64,000 bases of DNA from SLST01 sp046538735 (GTDB taxonomy: Bacteria > Spirochaetota > Spirochaetia > DSM-27196 > SLST01): contig JBKHII010000003.1 in the NCBI GenBank assembly GCA_046538735.1, positions 38,443 to 102,442 on the forward strand, written 5' to 3'. Positions within the stretch are counted from its first letter, which is position 1, and each line of letters opens with the position of its first letter. Position numbers and translations under genes: made by a program. Positions 16,799 through 25,665 of the stretch are shown piece by piece. The notes beneath the pieces are model-generated. The model made no database searches and had not been told where the DNA came from. It saw only the letters and a list, made by a program, of their open reading frames with translations.

Positions 16799-16827
16799 TT
16801 GCCAATGAGCGGTCCTCACCGTATACT
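16799..16827 (+). promoter_or_regulatory. Promoter of the lipoprotein gene at 16838
   Basis: TTGCCA (16799-16804), 17-nt spacer, TATACT (16822-16827). Transcription should begin near 16834, so the ATG at 16838 has a leader of about four bases. A minus-strand TTGGCA (16805-16800) overlaps the -35 and may serve the divergent gene. Confidence 0.65.
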
Positions 16828-16837
16828 CGGCGTGACG

Positions 16838-17881
16838 ATGAGGTCACCGCTTCGCCTGCTTCTCCTGCCGATCGCCTTTGCGGCGCTCGCCGGCTGCACC
16901 AATACCGAAGACTACTATCTCGCGAACTCGACCGATCCCGAGGTCCGGGAGCTTTTCGAGATGATCGCAACCGAGGACGACCCGCAGGTCCGCGCGGTGG
17001 CGATCCAACGCCTTGCAGGCTTCCTGTTCATCGACGCGGGTCCCGGGCCGCTGATCGCGTACTTGACGACCTTCGTGGAGCGCCATCCGGACGACCAGTA
17101 CTGCGGGCTCTATCTCTACATCGTCGCACAGAGCTACCTCGAGGTTGACGCGCCGACGCTTGCCAGGCACTACTTCGAGCGGCTCGTGACCGGCTACGCG
17201 GACGTGGTGGTCGGCGACATGTCGCTGCGCAAGCGCGCGCTCGAGCGCCTCGTTGACCTGAGCCCTGACGCCGACGCTCGGGTTGCCTACTATCGCACGT
17301 TGCTCGCCGAGTATCAGGATCAGGTGGACGAGGGACTGCTCTACTACCGGCTTGCCGAGAACCTTGCCCTTCTTGGCGAGTGGGACGAAGTCTACGACGC
17401 CCACCGCAGCTTCCTTCGTCATCCGGAGACCGAGGTTCCCGGAGAACCGAATGCCCACCGACTCATCGGGGACCGTGTGAAGTTCCACGACAGCTCGAAG
17501 GACTGGACCGTGCCCACGGTCGAGGACCTTAGACGGATTATCACCTGGGCGCTCGCCAACAAGGACACCGCAACGCTCGCACGCTACCAGGCGAAGGTAA
17601 ACTTCTTCACCCGCAGCTGGGAGCAGGACTTCGACGACCCCAATACCACACCGCTCTGGGACATCGGAGAGATCCTCCGCCTCACCCGGCGCAGGCTCAA
17701 CATCGAGAGCGAAGTCGACATCGACGCCGACGGCGATGAGGCGTACCTGTGGACGTACGGATGGGGCGGACTGCGGATCCGGACGTGGTACCTCTATTTC
17801 CGCAAGGTCTACTACCCGCCCGACCCGGAGATACACGGTACGTGGGAGTGGGCCGGAGTCTACCTCGGCGAACGCCTGTAG
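16838..17881 (+). CDS. Lipoprotein with TPR-like helices
   Basis: A 347-residue protein with a lipoprotein signal peptide: MRSPLRLLLLPIAFAALAGC, lipobox LAGC, Cys20. The mature part has helix pairs typical of TPR or Sel1-type solenoids (ARHYFERLVTGYADVV, LLYYRLAENLALLGEWDEVYDAH) and an aromatic C-terminus (WTYGWGGLRIRTWYLYF). I cannot name a function; TPR lipoproteins often scaffold envelope complexes. The start is placed at ATG 16838 because it directly begins the signal peptide; GTG 16832 is in frame two codons earlier. Four bases separate it from the next gene's possible upstream codons, and the three exported-protein genes 16838, 17930 and 18841 follow one another. Confidence 0.75.
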   Translation: MRSPLRLLLLPIAFAALAGCTNTEDYYLANSTDPEVRELFEMIATEDDPQVRAVAIQRLAGFLFIDAGPGPLIAYLTTFVERHPDDQYCGLYLYIVAQSYLEVDAPTLARHYFERLVTGYADVVVGDMSLRKRALERLVDLSPDADARVAYYRTLLAEYQDQVDEGLLYYRLAENLALLGEWDEVYDAHRSFLRHPETEVPGEPNAHRLIGDRVKFHDSSKDWTVPTVEDLRRIITWALANKDTATLARYQAKVNFFTRSWEQDFDDPNTTPLWDIGEILRLTRRRLNIESEVDIDADGDEAYLWTYGWGGLRIRTWYLYFRKVYYPPDPEIHGTWEWAGVYLGERL

Positions 17882-17929
17882 GCCGTGCCCCGCCTAACCC
17901 CCGGACGTTCTCCGGCCGATACTGAAAGC

Positions 17930-18790
17930 GTGAGACACTGCCTTCTCGTGGCGTTCCTCGTACTCATCTCGTCCGTCACGGCCTGGGGGCAGAGCCCGAC
18001 TCCCGATCGGACTACGACCGACCTCGACTGGACCACCGGCACGCTTCGCGTAACGGTGGAGCGCAACGTCTCCGCTGTCGGCCCCACCGCGATATCCCAG
18101 ACTCAGCGATCGATTCGCCGAGATGCAGCGGCGATTCTCGTTCGGATTCTCTCCGATCTCCCGTACGACTCGGAGCGCACGCTCGGTGGCCTCGTGGAAG
18201 AGGAAGAGGCGCTCATCTCCGCGATCGAACGCGCGGCCGGTCGCGCCGAGGCCGTTCAGACGAGCGCAAGCTCCGACCTCGACTCGGCGCTCGTGACGTT
18301 CGAGATTGATCTCTACCGCGACCTTGGAACCGAGCTGGTCGACCACGCCCGACCGGCACCGATCGAACAACGGCTCGGCTGGATTCCCAACGCTTCGTAC
18401 ACCGGCATCCTGATCTATGCCGCGGACAGATTGCCGCTATTCGGGACGCAGACGCGCACGGAACCCGAGCCGACCCTGTTCCCCGGGATCTACTACCTGT
18501 CGGGCCCGCAGAGACTGATCTACCGGCTCGCCGAGATCGAGCACTTCGAGCCGGAGCGCCTGCCCCTGAGTGGGCCGGTCGCGTATACGGGCGATGTCCA
18601 GGCGACGGGACTCGCCGATCGCATCGGACCCAGACCGTTGCGGATCCTTGCGGTCGCGGCGTTCGGCACGTACCCCACGGATATCGTCATCTCGGAAGAA
18701 GACGCGAGGCGGATCATGGCATCCGAGCACAATCGTTCGCTGCTTCGCGACGGACGCATCGCCGTGGTTCTCTCCCCCGAGCGCCTCTGA
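17930..18790 (+). CDS. Exported protein of unknown function
   Basis: A 286-residue protein starting at GTG 17930 with the signal peptide VRHCLLVAFLVLISSVTAWG (first residue read as Met) and cleavage near GQS. The mature part contains TGTLRVTVERNVSAVGPT, an Arg/Glu-rich helical stretch and a C-terminal segment GPRPLRILAVAAFGTYPTDIVISEEDA. The layout resembles spirochaete periplasmic proteins related to LPP20/flagellar FlgT-like folds, but I cannot assign it with certainty. GATACT (17918-17923) ends exactly six bases before the GTG, so this mRNA should be leaderless. It could also be read through from the lipoprotein gene, which ends at 17881. Confidence 0.68.
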   Translation: MRHCLLVAFLVLISSVTAWGQSPTPDRTTTDLDWTTGTLRVTVERNVSAVGPTAISQTQRSIRRDAAAILVRILSDLPYDSERTLGGLVEEEEALISAIERAAGRAEAVQTSASSDLDSALVTFEIDLYRDLGTELVDHARPAPIEQRLGWIPNASYTGILIYAADRLPLFGTQTRTEPEPTLFPGIYYLSGPQRLIYRLAEIEHFEPERLPLSGPVAYTGDVQATGLADRIGPRPLRILAVAAFGTYPTDIVISEEDARRIMASEHNRSLLRDGRIAVVLSPERL

Positions 18791-18792
18791 GG

Positions 18793-18821
18793 TTGACTTT
18801 GGTATACCGTTGTGGTGTATT
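18793..18821 (+). promoter_or_regulatory. Promoter of the SH3-domain lipoprotein gene
   Basis: TTGACT (18793-18798), 17-nt spacer, TGTATT (18816-18821). Unlike many promoters here it leaves a leader of about 13 nt with a GGAG ribosome site (18831-18834) before the ATG at 18841. Confidence 0.5.
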
Positions 18822-18840
18822 CAACCGCACGGAGCTGTCC

Positions 18841-20169
18841 ATGACAGGGTACAAGAACGCCTCACGCAAAGACGCACTGCTCGGATGCGGCCTCATCGTG
18901 TTGGCCGCCGTCCTGCTTACGGGATGCGGCGACAACGGAATCGGCGCCGGCGTCGTACTCTGGTCGCCCGACGAGTCGGTTGTCCGCTCAGGAAGCGTAG
19001 TGACCGTCCTTGCCGAATCGAGTATCTCGGACACGTACCGGATCGCGGCTGAGGAGATCGAGGAGCCGTTCGAGCTGGAACGGTGGCGAGTCGAGTTCTT
19101 CGATGCGGAGCCGGAAGCCGAGGCTCGTGCGGCAGACTACGCGGCGGCCTTCGACGGCAATACCACGCTCTACGCACGAGCAACCCGCAACGCGCTCCCG
19201 ATCCGCGAGGACGCGAACGCGGTCGGCGACAATACCGTCTATCGACTGCGCGAGGGCGAAGAGATCAAGCTCATCGATCGGCAGCCTGAAGAGACCGAGC
19301 TCGGCGGCCTCGTCTCGTACTGGTACGAGACGCTCACCGAAACCGGTCAGCGTGGTTGGGTGTTCGGCTACACACTCGAAGTCTTCGATCCCACGGACGA
19401 CACCGTCGCCGTGGAGCGCGGCACGAGCAGCGATCCACTCGTCGATCTGCTCCTCCAGAATGTCTGGCGTCCTATCTACTACGCAGACATGATCTCCAAC
19501 GCAGCGATCGATCTCGAGCTCTTCCGCCCTGAATACGGGCTCTTCCCCGACCCTGAGAACCGGCAGCTCGAGCTCGTGCTGCGCCGGCACGCGACGATCT
19601 TCGAGTACGAGCAGATAGTACGGGTCGGTTCACGAAGATACCTCGCCGAGGGCACCTCGCTGCAGCTCACCTTCCACCGCAACGACGAGCTCAGCCTCCA
19701 ATACCTCCTCGACGGCCGGCAGCAGACGCTCGCGATGCAGCGAGTGCCCGGAGAGATCGAGGAGTATGTTCACGCGGAGCTCGAGCGCCGAGGGGCGCTG
19801 TACGAGGAGGTGTTCAGCCGAGGGCCTCGCTTCCGCAGCGACAACTACGGCGAGCTCGAGTTCCTCGTGGACCAGCGGTTCGATTGGACCGGATACGAAC
19901 GCCTCGTTCCGATCGCGATTCCGCAAGGAGCGCGAACAACAGGAAGCGTGGACCTTGGGCTCTTCTTGTCCGCATCGCTCATGCAGGAGTACGACGGCGC
20001 CCTTTCCTTCCAGTTCGACGGCGCGCGGGATCCGGTCAGCTTCGCCTACACGTTTCGCCGGGACGGCATCCGCCTCGTCTGGATCCCGCAGGCGAACATC
20101 GAGGATCGGCTCGTACGACGCGTTGATTCGTCTCCGCTCACGGTCTTCATGTCGTCCACCGGAGAGTAG
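18841..20169 (+). CDS. Lipoprotein with bacterial SH3-like domain
   Basis: A 442-residue lipoprotein: the signal peptide ends in VLLTGC (lipobox, Cys near residue 31). Residues about 100-185 look like a bacterial SH3 domain (TVYRLREGEEIKLIDRQ followed by TETGQRGWVFGYTLEVFD), usually a peptidoglycan- or ligand-binding module. The C-terminal half is an unassigned beta-rich region with an FxYTFRRDGIRLVWIP-like ending. The ATG at 18841, with GGAG upstream, fits the signal peptide better than the TTG at 18793 that opens the frame. The next gene starts immediately after its stop codon. Likely tethered to the inner leaflet of the outer membrane or to the periplasmic face of the inner membrane. Confidence 0.78.
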   Translation: MTGYKNASRKDALLGCGLIVLAAVLLTGCGDNGIGAGVVLWSPDESVVRSGSVVTVLAESSISDTYRIAAEEIEEPFELERWRVEFFDAEPEAEARAADYAAAFDGNTTLYARATRNALPIREDANAVGDNTVYRLREGEEIKLIDRQPEETELGGLVSYWYETLTETGQRGWVFGYTLEVFDPTDDTVAVERGTSSDPLVDLLLQNVWRPIYYADMISNAAIDLELFRPEYGLFPDPENRQLELVLRRHATIFEYEQIVRVGSRRYLAEGTSLQLTFHRNDELSLQYLLDGRQQTLAMQRVPGEIEEYVHAELERRGALYEEVFSRGPRFRSDNYGELEFLVDQRFDWTGYERLVPIAIPQGARTTGSVDLGLFLSASLMQEYDGALSFQFDGARDPVSFAYTFRRDGIRLVWIPQANIEDRLVRRVDSSPLTVFMSSTGE

Positions 20170-22236
20170 ATGGCGCACGTTCAAGCATCCGATATCTCGC
20201 TCGCGTTCGGCGATCGAGATATCCTCTCCCATGTCTCGTTGACGCTCTCCTCCGGAGACCGGTGCGCGCTCGCGGGCGCGAACGGCAGCGGCAAGTCCAC
20301 GCTCATGAAGATACTCGCGGGCATCGGCGCTCCGGATTCCGGCTCGGTCGTCACATCCGCGGCAGCACGCGTGATCTACCTCCCGCAGTCGGGCATCACA
20401 CACGCCGGCCGATCGCTCATCGAGGAGATCGAGCTCGCCTACGGCGATGTCGTGGCGATCGTTGAGGAACGTGACCGGCTCGGCCGGGAGATGCAGGGGC
20501 GCGGTGCGGACGACCCTGCGCTGCCTCGACTGATCGAGGATCATCACGAGCTCTACGAGCGCATAGAGCGAAGCGGGTACTTCGAGCGGGAAGCCGAGGT
20601 CGACCGGGTGCTCACCGGTCTCGGCTTCAGAAGGTCGGACTTCGAGCGGAAAACCGACGAGTTCTCCGGGGGCTGGCAGATGCGGATCGCGCTCGCGAAG
20701 GTCCTCCTGCAGCGCCCGGACTTCCTCCTCCTCGACGAGCCCACCAACTACCTGGACGTTGAGGCTCGCGTCTGGCTCGGGGGCTTTCTCGCCTCCTACC
20801 AGGGCGGCGTACTGATGGTGAGTCACGACCGCCGTTTTCTCGATCAGTCGGTGAACACCGTCTGGGAGCTCTTCCTGGCACAGGTGAAGCGGTACCGCGG
20901 TACCTACACCGAGTACGAGCGCAGGCGCGAAGAGGAGATCGCCCGGATCAAGGCCGAGTGGGAACAGCAGCAGGATGAGATTCGGCACATCGAGGACTTC
21001 ATCAGACGTTTTCGCGCAACCGCTTCCAAGGCTCGTCAGGTGCAGAGCCGGGTCAAGCAGCTCGAGAAGATGGAACGGATCGAGATCCCCGAGCATCTGA
21101 AACGCCTCCACATCACCTTTCCTCCGGCGCCTCGCTCGGGACGCGAAGTCGTCACGTTGCATCGGGTCTCGCGCGCGTACGGCGCCAACCAGGTGTTGAG
21201 CAACCTCGAGCTGATCGTGGAGCGGGGTGAGCGCGTGGTGCTCGTGGGGCCGAACGGCGCCGGCAAGTCCACGCTCATGCGGATCGTGGCGGGCCGCGAC
21301 CCCGACCACGGCGGCACCGTACGCTACGGCTCCGGTGTGAGCGGGGGATTCTACGCGGACGACGACAGCCGGCTCTCCAGGCTCTCGCGCGCTCGCGACG
21401 CGGCCGAACAGACGTCGGCCGGCCCTTCGGTCCTGGACGCGACGCTCGCGGCGGCGCACGGACAGACCGAACAGCAGATCCGTGACATGCTCGGATCATT
21501 CCTGTTCCGCGGCGACGACGTGTACAAGTCGGTGCACGTGCTCTCCGGCGGGGAGCGCAGCCGCCTCTCGATGCTCCAGCTGCTGCTCCAGCCGAACAAC
21601 CTCCTGGTGCTCGACGAACCCACGAACCATCTGGACATGGCGAGCAAGGACGTCCTCCTGGACGCGCTGCGCCAGTTCGGGGGGACGATCGTGTTCGTGA
21701 GCCACGACCGCGACTTCATCGAGCAACTCGCAACGCGCGTGGTGGAGTTGCGCCCGGACCCGGCGGACGCGAGCGCACCTTCGCAGGTCTCGGATTTCGC
21801 CGGCGACTACCACTACTACGCATGGCGCCTCGAACACGCGGGGGAGACCGTGGAGACCGGACCAACCAGAACGCCGCAGGGCGCCGGGGACTCCCGTTCC
21901 GAGAGCTGCTCGGCGGACAGCGGCGCAGCCGCCCCCGAGGGTGCCGGGGCCGCGACCCAACCTCGTTCGCACGAGGAACAGAAAGCGCTCCGGAGCCGCC
22001 GGCAGAAGCTGGAGCGTACGGTTGAGGGACTGCTCCACGAGATCGAGGATGCGGAGCGGCGTCATGAGGCGCTGCAGCAGGGAATCTCGAAACCGGAGGT
22101 GTACGAGGACGGCAACGAGGTCAAACGCCTGACAGCGGAGCTCAACGAGGTTGAGCGGCGCATTGCGTCGTTGACCGAATCGTGGGAGTCCGCTGCCGCC
22201 GAGCTCGACGCGCTCGGCACCGCCGCACCGCGATAA
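20170..22236 (+). CDS. ABC-F family ATPase
   Basis: A 688-residue protein with two ABC ATPase domains and no membrane segment: Walker A GANGSGKST (about 33) and GPNGAGKST (about 363), signatures FSGGWQ and LSGGER, and Walker B segments LLLDEPTNYLD and LVLDEPTNHLD. The linker between the domains (about 240-310) is charged and helical, as expected for the P-site tRNA interaction motif. The C-terminus (about 600-680) is a coiled coil, as in Uup. ABC-F proteins act on ribosomes or, for Uup, on DNA and ribosome function. Which subfamily it is cannot be fixed by eye. It follows the SH3 lipoprotein gene without a gap. Confidence 0.93.
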   Translation: MAHVQASDISLAFGDRDILSHVSLTLSSGDRCALAGANGSGKSTLMKILAGIGAPDSGSVVTSAAARVIYLPQSGITHAGRSLIEEIELAYGDVVAIVEERDRLGREMQGRGADDPALPRLIEDHHELYERIERSGYFEREAEVDRVLTGLGFRRSDFERKTDEFSGGWQMRIALAKVLLQRPDFLLLDEPTNYLDVEARVWLGGFLASYQGGVLMVSHDRRFLDQSVNTVWELFLAQVKRYRGTYTEYERRREEEIARIKAEWEQQQDEIRHIEDFIRRFRATASKARQVQSRVKQLEKMERIEIPEHLKRLHITFPPAPRSGREVVTLHRVSRAYGANQVLSNLELIVERGERVVLVGPNGAGKSTLMRIVAGRDPDHGGTVRYGSGVSGGFYADDDSRLSRLSRARDAAEQTSAGPSVLDATLAAAHGQTEQQIRDMLGSFLFRGDDVYKSVHVLSGGERSRLSMLQLLLQPNNLLVLDEPTNHLDMASKDVLLDALRQFGGTIVFVSHDRDFIEQLATRVVELRPDPADASAPSQVSDFAGDYHYYAWRLEHAGETVETGPTRTPQGAGDSRSESCSADSGAAAPEGAGAATQPRSHEEQKALRSRRQKLERTVEGLLHEIEDAERRHEALQQGISKPEVYEDGNEVKRLTAELNEVERRIASLTESWESAAAELDALGTAAPR

Positions 22237-22288
22237 CGGCGTCGAACGGCCTACCCTGCCCTCGCCGATTGCAGTATCCTTGGGAGCC

Positions 22289-23059
22289 ATGAAACGCATT
22301 CTCTCCTGGAACGTGAACGGCATCCGTGCGGTGATGAAGAAGCGTTTTCTCGAGTGGTTCAGAACCGAGTCGCCGGACATCCTCTGCCTGCAGGAAACGA
22401 AGGCGAGCCCGGAACAGCTGACGCAAGACCTCCTCGAACCCGAGGGCTACCACGCGTACTGGGCGTCCGCGCAGAAGAGAGGATACAGCGGCGTGGCGGT
22501 CTACACCCGAGAGAAGCCGCTCGATGTCGCGACGATGGGACTCGAACGGTTCGACGCGGAGGGCCGGGTGCTCCAGCTCGAGTATCCCGATTTCGTCCTC
22601 ATCACCGCGTACTTCCCGAACAGCCAGGACGGCGGGAGACGGCTCGACTATAAGCTCGACTTCTGCGACTCCATTCTCGGCATCTGTAACGAGCTGGGCA
22701 GACAGGACAAGCGCGTCGTGCTCTGCGGCGACTACAACGTCGCTCACAAGCCGATCGACCTCGCACGGCCGAAAGAGAACGAGAAGAGCCCGGGTTACCT
22801 GCCCGAAGAGCGAGCGTGGATGGACCGGTTCGTGGGAAGCGGCTACGTGGATACGTTTCGGATGTTCAACGCGGAGGGCGACAACTACACGTGGTGGAGC
22901 TACCTCACGAAAGGCCGCGAACGAAACGTCGGCTGGCGGATCGACTACCACTGCGTGAACCGAACGGCGATGCCGCTCGTGAAGGAAGCGAAGATACTAT
23001 CGGACGTCATGGGATCGGACCACTGCCCGGTCGAGGTAACGATGGAGGCGGAAGCGTAA
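22289..23059 (+). CDS. xth: Exodeoxyribonuclease III / AP endonuclease
   Basis: A 256-residue member of the exonuclease III family (EEP fold). Catalytic motifs are WNVNGIRA, CLQETKAS (metal-binding Glu), CGDYNVAHKPIDLA (Asp/Asn), the RIDYHCVN segment and the C-terminal SDHCPV with the catalytic His. It cuts DNA 5' to abasic sites and has 3' repair activity. The ATG at 22289 is preceded by GGGAG. A TATCCT hexamer lies only 8 nt upstream, so the leader would be very short. The next gene, a rhomboid, begins directly after its stop. Confidence 0.95.
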   Translation: MKRILSWNVNGIRAVMKKRFLEWFRTESPDILCLQETKASPEQLTQDLLEPEGYHAYWASAQKRGYSGVAVYTREKPLDVATMGLERFDAEGRVLQLEYPDFVLITAYFPNSQDGGRRLDYKLDFCDSILGICNELGRQDKRVVLCGDYNVAHKPIDLARPKENEKSPGYLPEERAWMDRFVGSGYVDTFRMFNAEGDNYTWWSYLTKGRERNVGWRIDYHCVNRTAMPLVKEAKILSDVMGSDHCPVEVTMEAEA

Positions 23060-23617
23060 ATGCGGATCACGTACAACGCGCCCGTGACGCTCACCTTCGC
23101 GATCCTGAGCAGCGTTATCCTCCTCGCGGACCAGCTCTCCGGCATCGGACTGACCGAGCGGTACTTCGCAGTGGGCGGGGAGATGAACCCCGCGAACCTC
23201 CTTGACTACGTACGGCTCGTGACCCACGTCGTGGGGCACGCAAACTGGGGCCACCTCGTGAGCAACTTCGCGTTCATCTTGCTGCTCGGGCCGATCCTCG
23301 AGGAGAAGTACGGCTCCACGACGCTGCTCCTGATGATGCTCGTCACCGCGCTCGTCACGGGTCTCCTGAACGTGCTGCTCTTCTCCACGGGGCTGCTCGG
23401 AGCGAGCGGCATCGTCTTCATGATGATTCTGCTCGGTTCCTTCACGAACTTTCGCAAGGGCGAGATACCGCTGACCTTCATCCTCGTGGTCCTGCTCTAC
23501 CTCGCGAGGGAACTGGTGACGGCGTTTCAGGCGGACACGATTTCCCAGTTCGCGCACATCGCGGGAGGCTTCTGCGGGAGCATGTTCGGCTTCCTGAAGC
23601 CTCGGGAGAGCGCGTAA
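23060..23617 (+). CDS. Rhomboid-family intramembrane serine protease
   Basis: A 185-residue membrane protein with about six helices. The rhomboid motifs are present: HANWGHLVSNF, the catalytic Ser in GLLGASGIVFMM (GASG), and the catalytic His in FAHIAGGFCGSMFGF. Rhomboids cut other membrane proteins within the bilayer. It is one of the short six-helix forms, close to the minimal size. Its ATG follows the exonuclease stop with no gap, so the two are co-transcribed, although their roles are unrelated. The substrate cannot be guessed. Confidence 0.9.
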   Translation: MRITYNAPVTLTFAILSSVILLADQLSGIGLTERYFAVGGEMNPANLLDYVRLVTHVVGHANWGHLVSNFAFILLLGPILEEKYGSTTLLLMMLVTALVTGLLNVLLFSTGLLGASGIVFMMILLGSFTNFRKGEIPLTFILVVLLYLARELVTAFQADTISQFAHIAGGFCGSMFGFLKPRESA

Positions 23618-23644
23618 GCCGCACGCCGCGAAAAAGGACGGACA

Positions 23645-24712
23645 ATGATCGACAAGCTGGAACAACTGAGAGAGCGCTTCGGCGAGCTCAACAAGCTCAT
23701 CATGGATCCCGATCTCCCGAAGGACCAGAAGCGCTACCGAGATGTCATGCAGGAACACTCATCGCTCGCCGAGACGATGGAGGTTTACGACGAGTACCGC
23801 CGTACGGCGGACGATATCTCGGAGACGAAGCAGCTGCTCGAAGAAGATGCCGACGCGTCCATGAGAGATATGGCCCGCGACGAGCTTCACTCGCTCGAGG
23901 AGAAACGGGGCGCGCTCGAGAAACAGCTCCGGCACCTCCTCGTCCCGAAGGACCCGCTGGACGAGAAGAACGCGATCATGGAGATCCGCGCCGGAACGGG
24001 TGGAGAGGAAGCGGCTCTGTTCGCGGCCGACCTCTACCGCATGTATCAGCGGTTGAGCGAGACGCGCGGATGGAAGATCGAGGTTATGAACAGCAACCCG
24101 ACCGAGATAGGCGGCTTCAAGGAGATCGTCTACTCGGTGAGCGGAAAGCACGTCTACGGCGAGCTCAAGTACGAAAGCGGCGTTCACCGCGTGCAACGCG
24201 TCCCGGAGACCGAATCGGGCGGTCGCATCCACACGTCCGCGGTCACCGTTGCCGTTCTGCCGGAAGCCGAGGAGTCGGACGTCCAGGTCAATCAGGAGGA
24301 CCTGCGTATCGACGTCTACCGTTCCTCCGGCCCCGGCGGCCAGAGCGTCAACACGACCGACTCGGCGGTGCGGATTACGCACATCCCGACCGGGCTCGTC
24401 GTGACGTGCCAGGATGAAAAGTCGCAACACAAGAACAAGGCAAAGGCCCTCCGGGTGCTCAAGGCGCGCCTCTACGAGATGGAGGAGCGACGAAGACAGC
24501 AGGAGGAAGCCGCGGCGCGCAAGAGCCAGATTGGGACCGGCGACCGCAGCGAGCGCATTCGGACGTACAACTTCCCGCAGAACCGGTTCACCGACCACCG
24601 CATCAACCTGACGCTCTACAAGCTCGACTCGATCCTCCAGGGTGAGCTCGACGAGGCCATCGAGACGCTGAAGATCACCGACCGGGAGGCGTACCTCCGG
24701 GAACATGTCTAG
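23645..24712 (+). CDS. prfA: Peptide chain release factor 1
   Basis: A 355-residue class I release factor. The GGQ motif that triggers peptidyl-tRNA hydrolysis lies in SSGPGGQSVNTTDSAVR (about residue 230), and the stop-codon recognition loop with PETESGGRIHTSA (about 185-200) has the PxT-like arrangement of RF1, reading UAA and UAG. The C-terminal NFPQNRFTDHRINLTLY is also RF1-typical. It is followed, with an 8-bp overlap, by prmC, whose product methylates the GGQ glutamine; this pairing is common in bacteria and confirms both calls. Confidence 0.96.
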   Translation: MIDKLEQLRERFGELNKLIMDPDLPKDQKRYRDVMQEHSSLAETMEVYDEYRRTADDISETKQLLEEDADASMRDMARDELHSLEEKRGALEKQLRHLLVPKDPLDEKNAIMEIRAGTGGEEAALFAADLYRMYQRLSETRGWKIEVMNSNPTEIGGFKEIVYSVSGKHVYGELKYESGVHRVQRVPETESGGRIHTSAVTVAVLPEAEESDVQVNQEDLRIDVYRSSGPGGQSVNTTDSAVRITHIPTGLVVTCQDEKSQHKNKAKALRVLKARLYEMEERRRQQEEAAARKSQIGTGDRSERIRTYNFPQNRFTDHRINLTLYKLDSILQGELDEAIETLKITDREAYLREHV

Positions 24713-25652
24713 CACCCCCCGCTTCGCGCTTCCAGCCCGCTCGCGGCGCATCCGCGACCTCCTGACGTGGGCGACCGGACGCCTGAAAGCCTGCCTGGCA
24801 GGCGCACCCGCCGGCTCGGCGGAGACGCCCTATCTTGACGCGTTGCTCCTCCTCGGCCTCGCTACCGGACAGCCTACCGAGCGACTCATGGCGTCGCTTC
24901 CCGACGAAGCAGGCGAAGCGGAGGTTGAGCGGTTCACCGAGTACGTGAACCGACGGTGCGAAGGCATCCCGGTGAGCTACATTCGAGGGAAGAAGGAGTT
25001 CTTCGGACGCGAATTCGTCGTCTCGCCGGCGGTCCTCGTGCCCCGGCCGGATACGGAGACGCTCGTTGAGATCACGCTCGGAACGGTGGACAAGCCGGCG
25101 ACCGAGGGCGTGGAGACGCTGCACGTCCACGACGTGTGCACCGGAAGCGGTTGCATCCCGATCACGCTCGCAGCCGAGCGACCGCGGCTCATCGTGAGCG
25201 GGTCGGATATCGACGAGAGTGCGCTCGATGTGGCCCGGACGAACCGCGAACGAATCGTCGGTCCGGACCGGGTTCACTTCTGGCGCAGCGATCTCGCAGG
25301 GTCGTTGCAGGTCGAGTGCGACCGTCGGTCTCTCCCGTTGCCGACGATTCTTACGGCAAACCCGCCCTATCTGACCGATACTGAGTACGAGGGGATGCGG
25401 GATGCCGGGTGGCCGGAGCCACCGCATGCTCTCAAGGGCGGTCCCGACGGGTTGGACGTGGTACGACGCCTTGCACGGGAAGCAGTGACGGTACTCCCCT
25501 TCGGCGGGTATCTTGTTCTAGAAGTTGGTCCTGACCAGGGCGCATCGGGAATCGAGATCCTCACGAAATGGGGTTTTTCTCGCGCATCGGTTCACCACGA
25601 CCTCGCCGGTCGGGACCGGGTCATCGTGGGCGTGAAGGAGGACGCCCGGTAG
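24705..25652 (+). CDS. prmC: Release factor glutamine methyltransferase
   Basis: A 315-residue SAM-dependent methyltransferase that methylates the GGQ glutamine of release factors. The N-terminal helical domain (about 15-95) contains YLDALLLLGLATG. The catalytic domain has the SAM motif VHDVCTGSGCIPITLA and the diagnostic NPPY in LTANPPYLTDTEY. The ATG at 24705 lies within the last codons of prfA, so the two are translationally coupled. The next gene, rsh, starts 13 nt after its stop. Length is slightly above the usual 280-290. Confidence 0.94.
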   Translation: MSSTPRFALPARSRRIRDLLTWATGRLKACLAGAPAGSAETPYLDALLLLGLATGQPTERLMASLPDEAGEAEVERFTEYVNRRCEGIPVSYIRGKKEFFGREFVVSPAVLVPRPDTETLVEITLGTVDKPATEGVETLHVHDVCTGSGCIPITLAAERPRLIVSGSDIDESALDVARTNRERIVGPDRVHFWRSDLAGSLQVECDRRSLPLPTILTANPPYLTDTEYEGMRDAGWPEPPHALKGGPDGLDVVRRLAREAVTVLPFGGYLVLEVGPDQGASGIEILTKWGFSRASVHHDLAGRDRVIVGVKEDAR

Positions 25653-25665
25653 TCGAAGCCGAGAT

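Noticed and set aside
19630..21459. A 609-codon minus-strand frame opposite the SH3 lipoprotein and ABC-F genes
   Set aside because: Mirror frame of two well-supported genes, no motifs.
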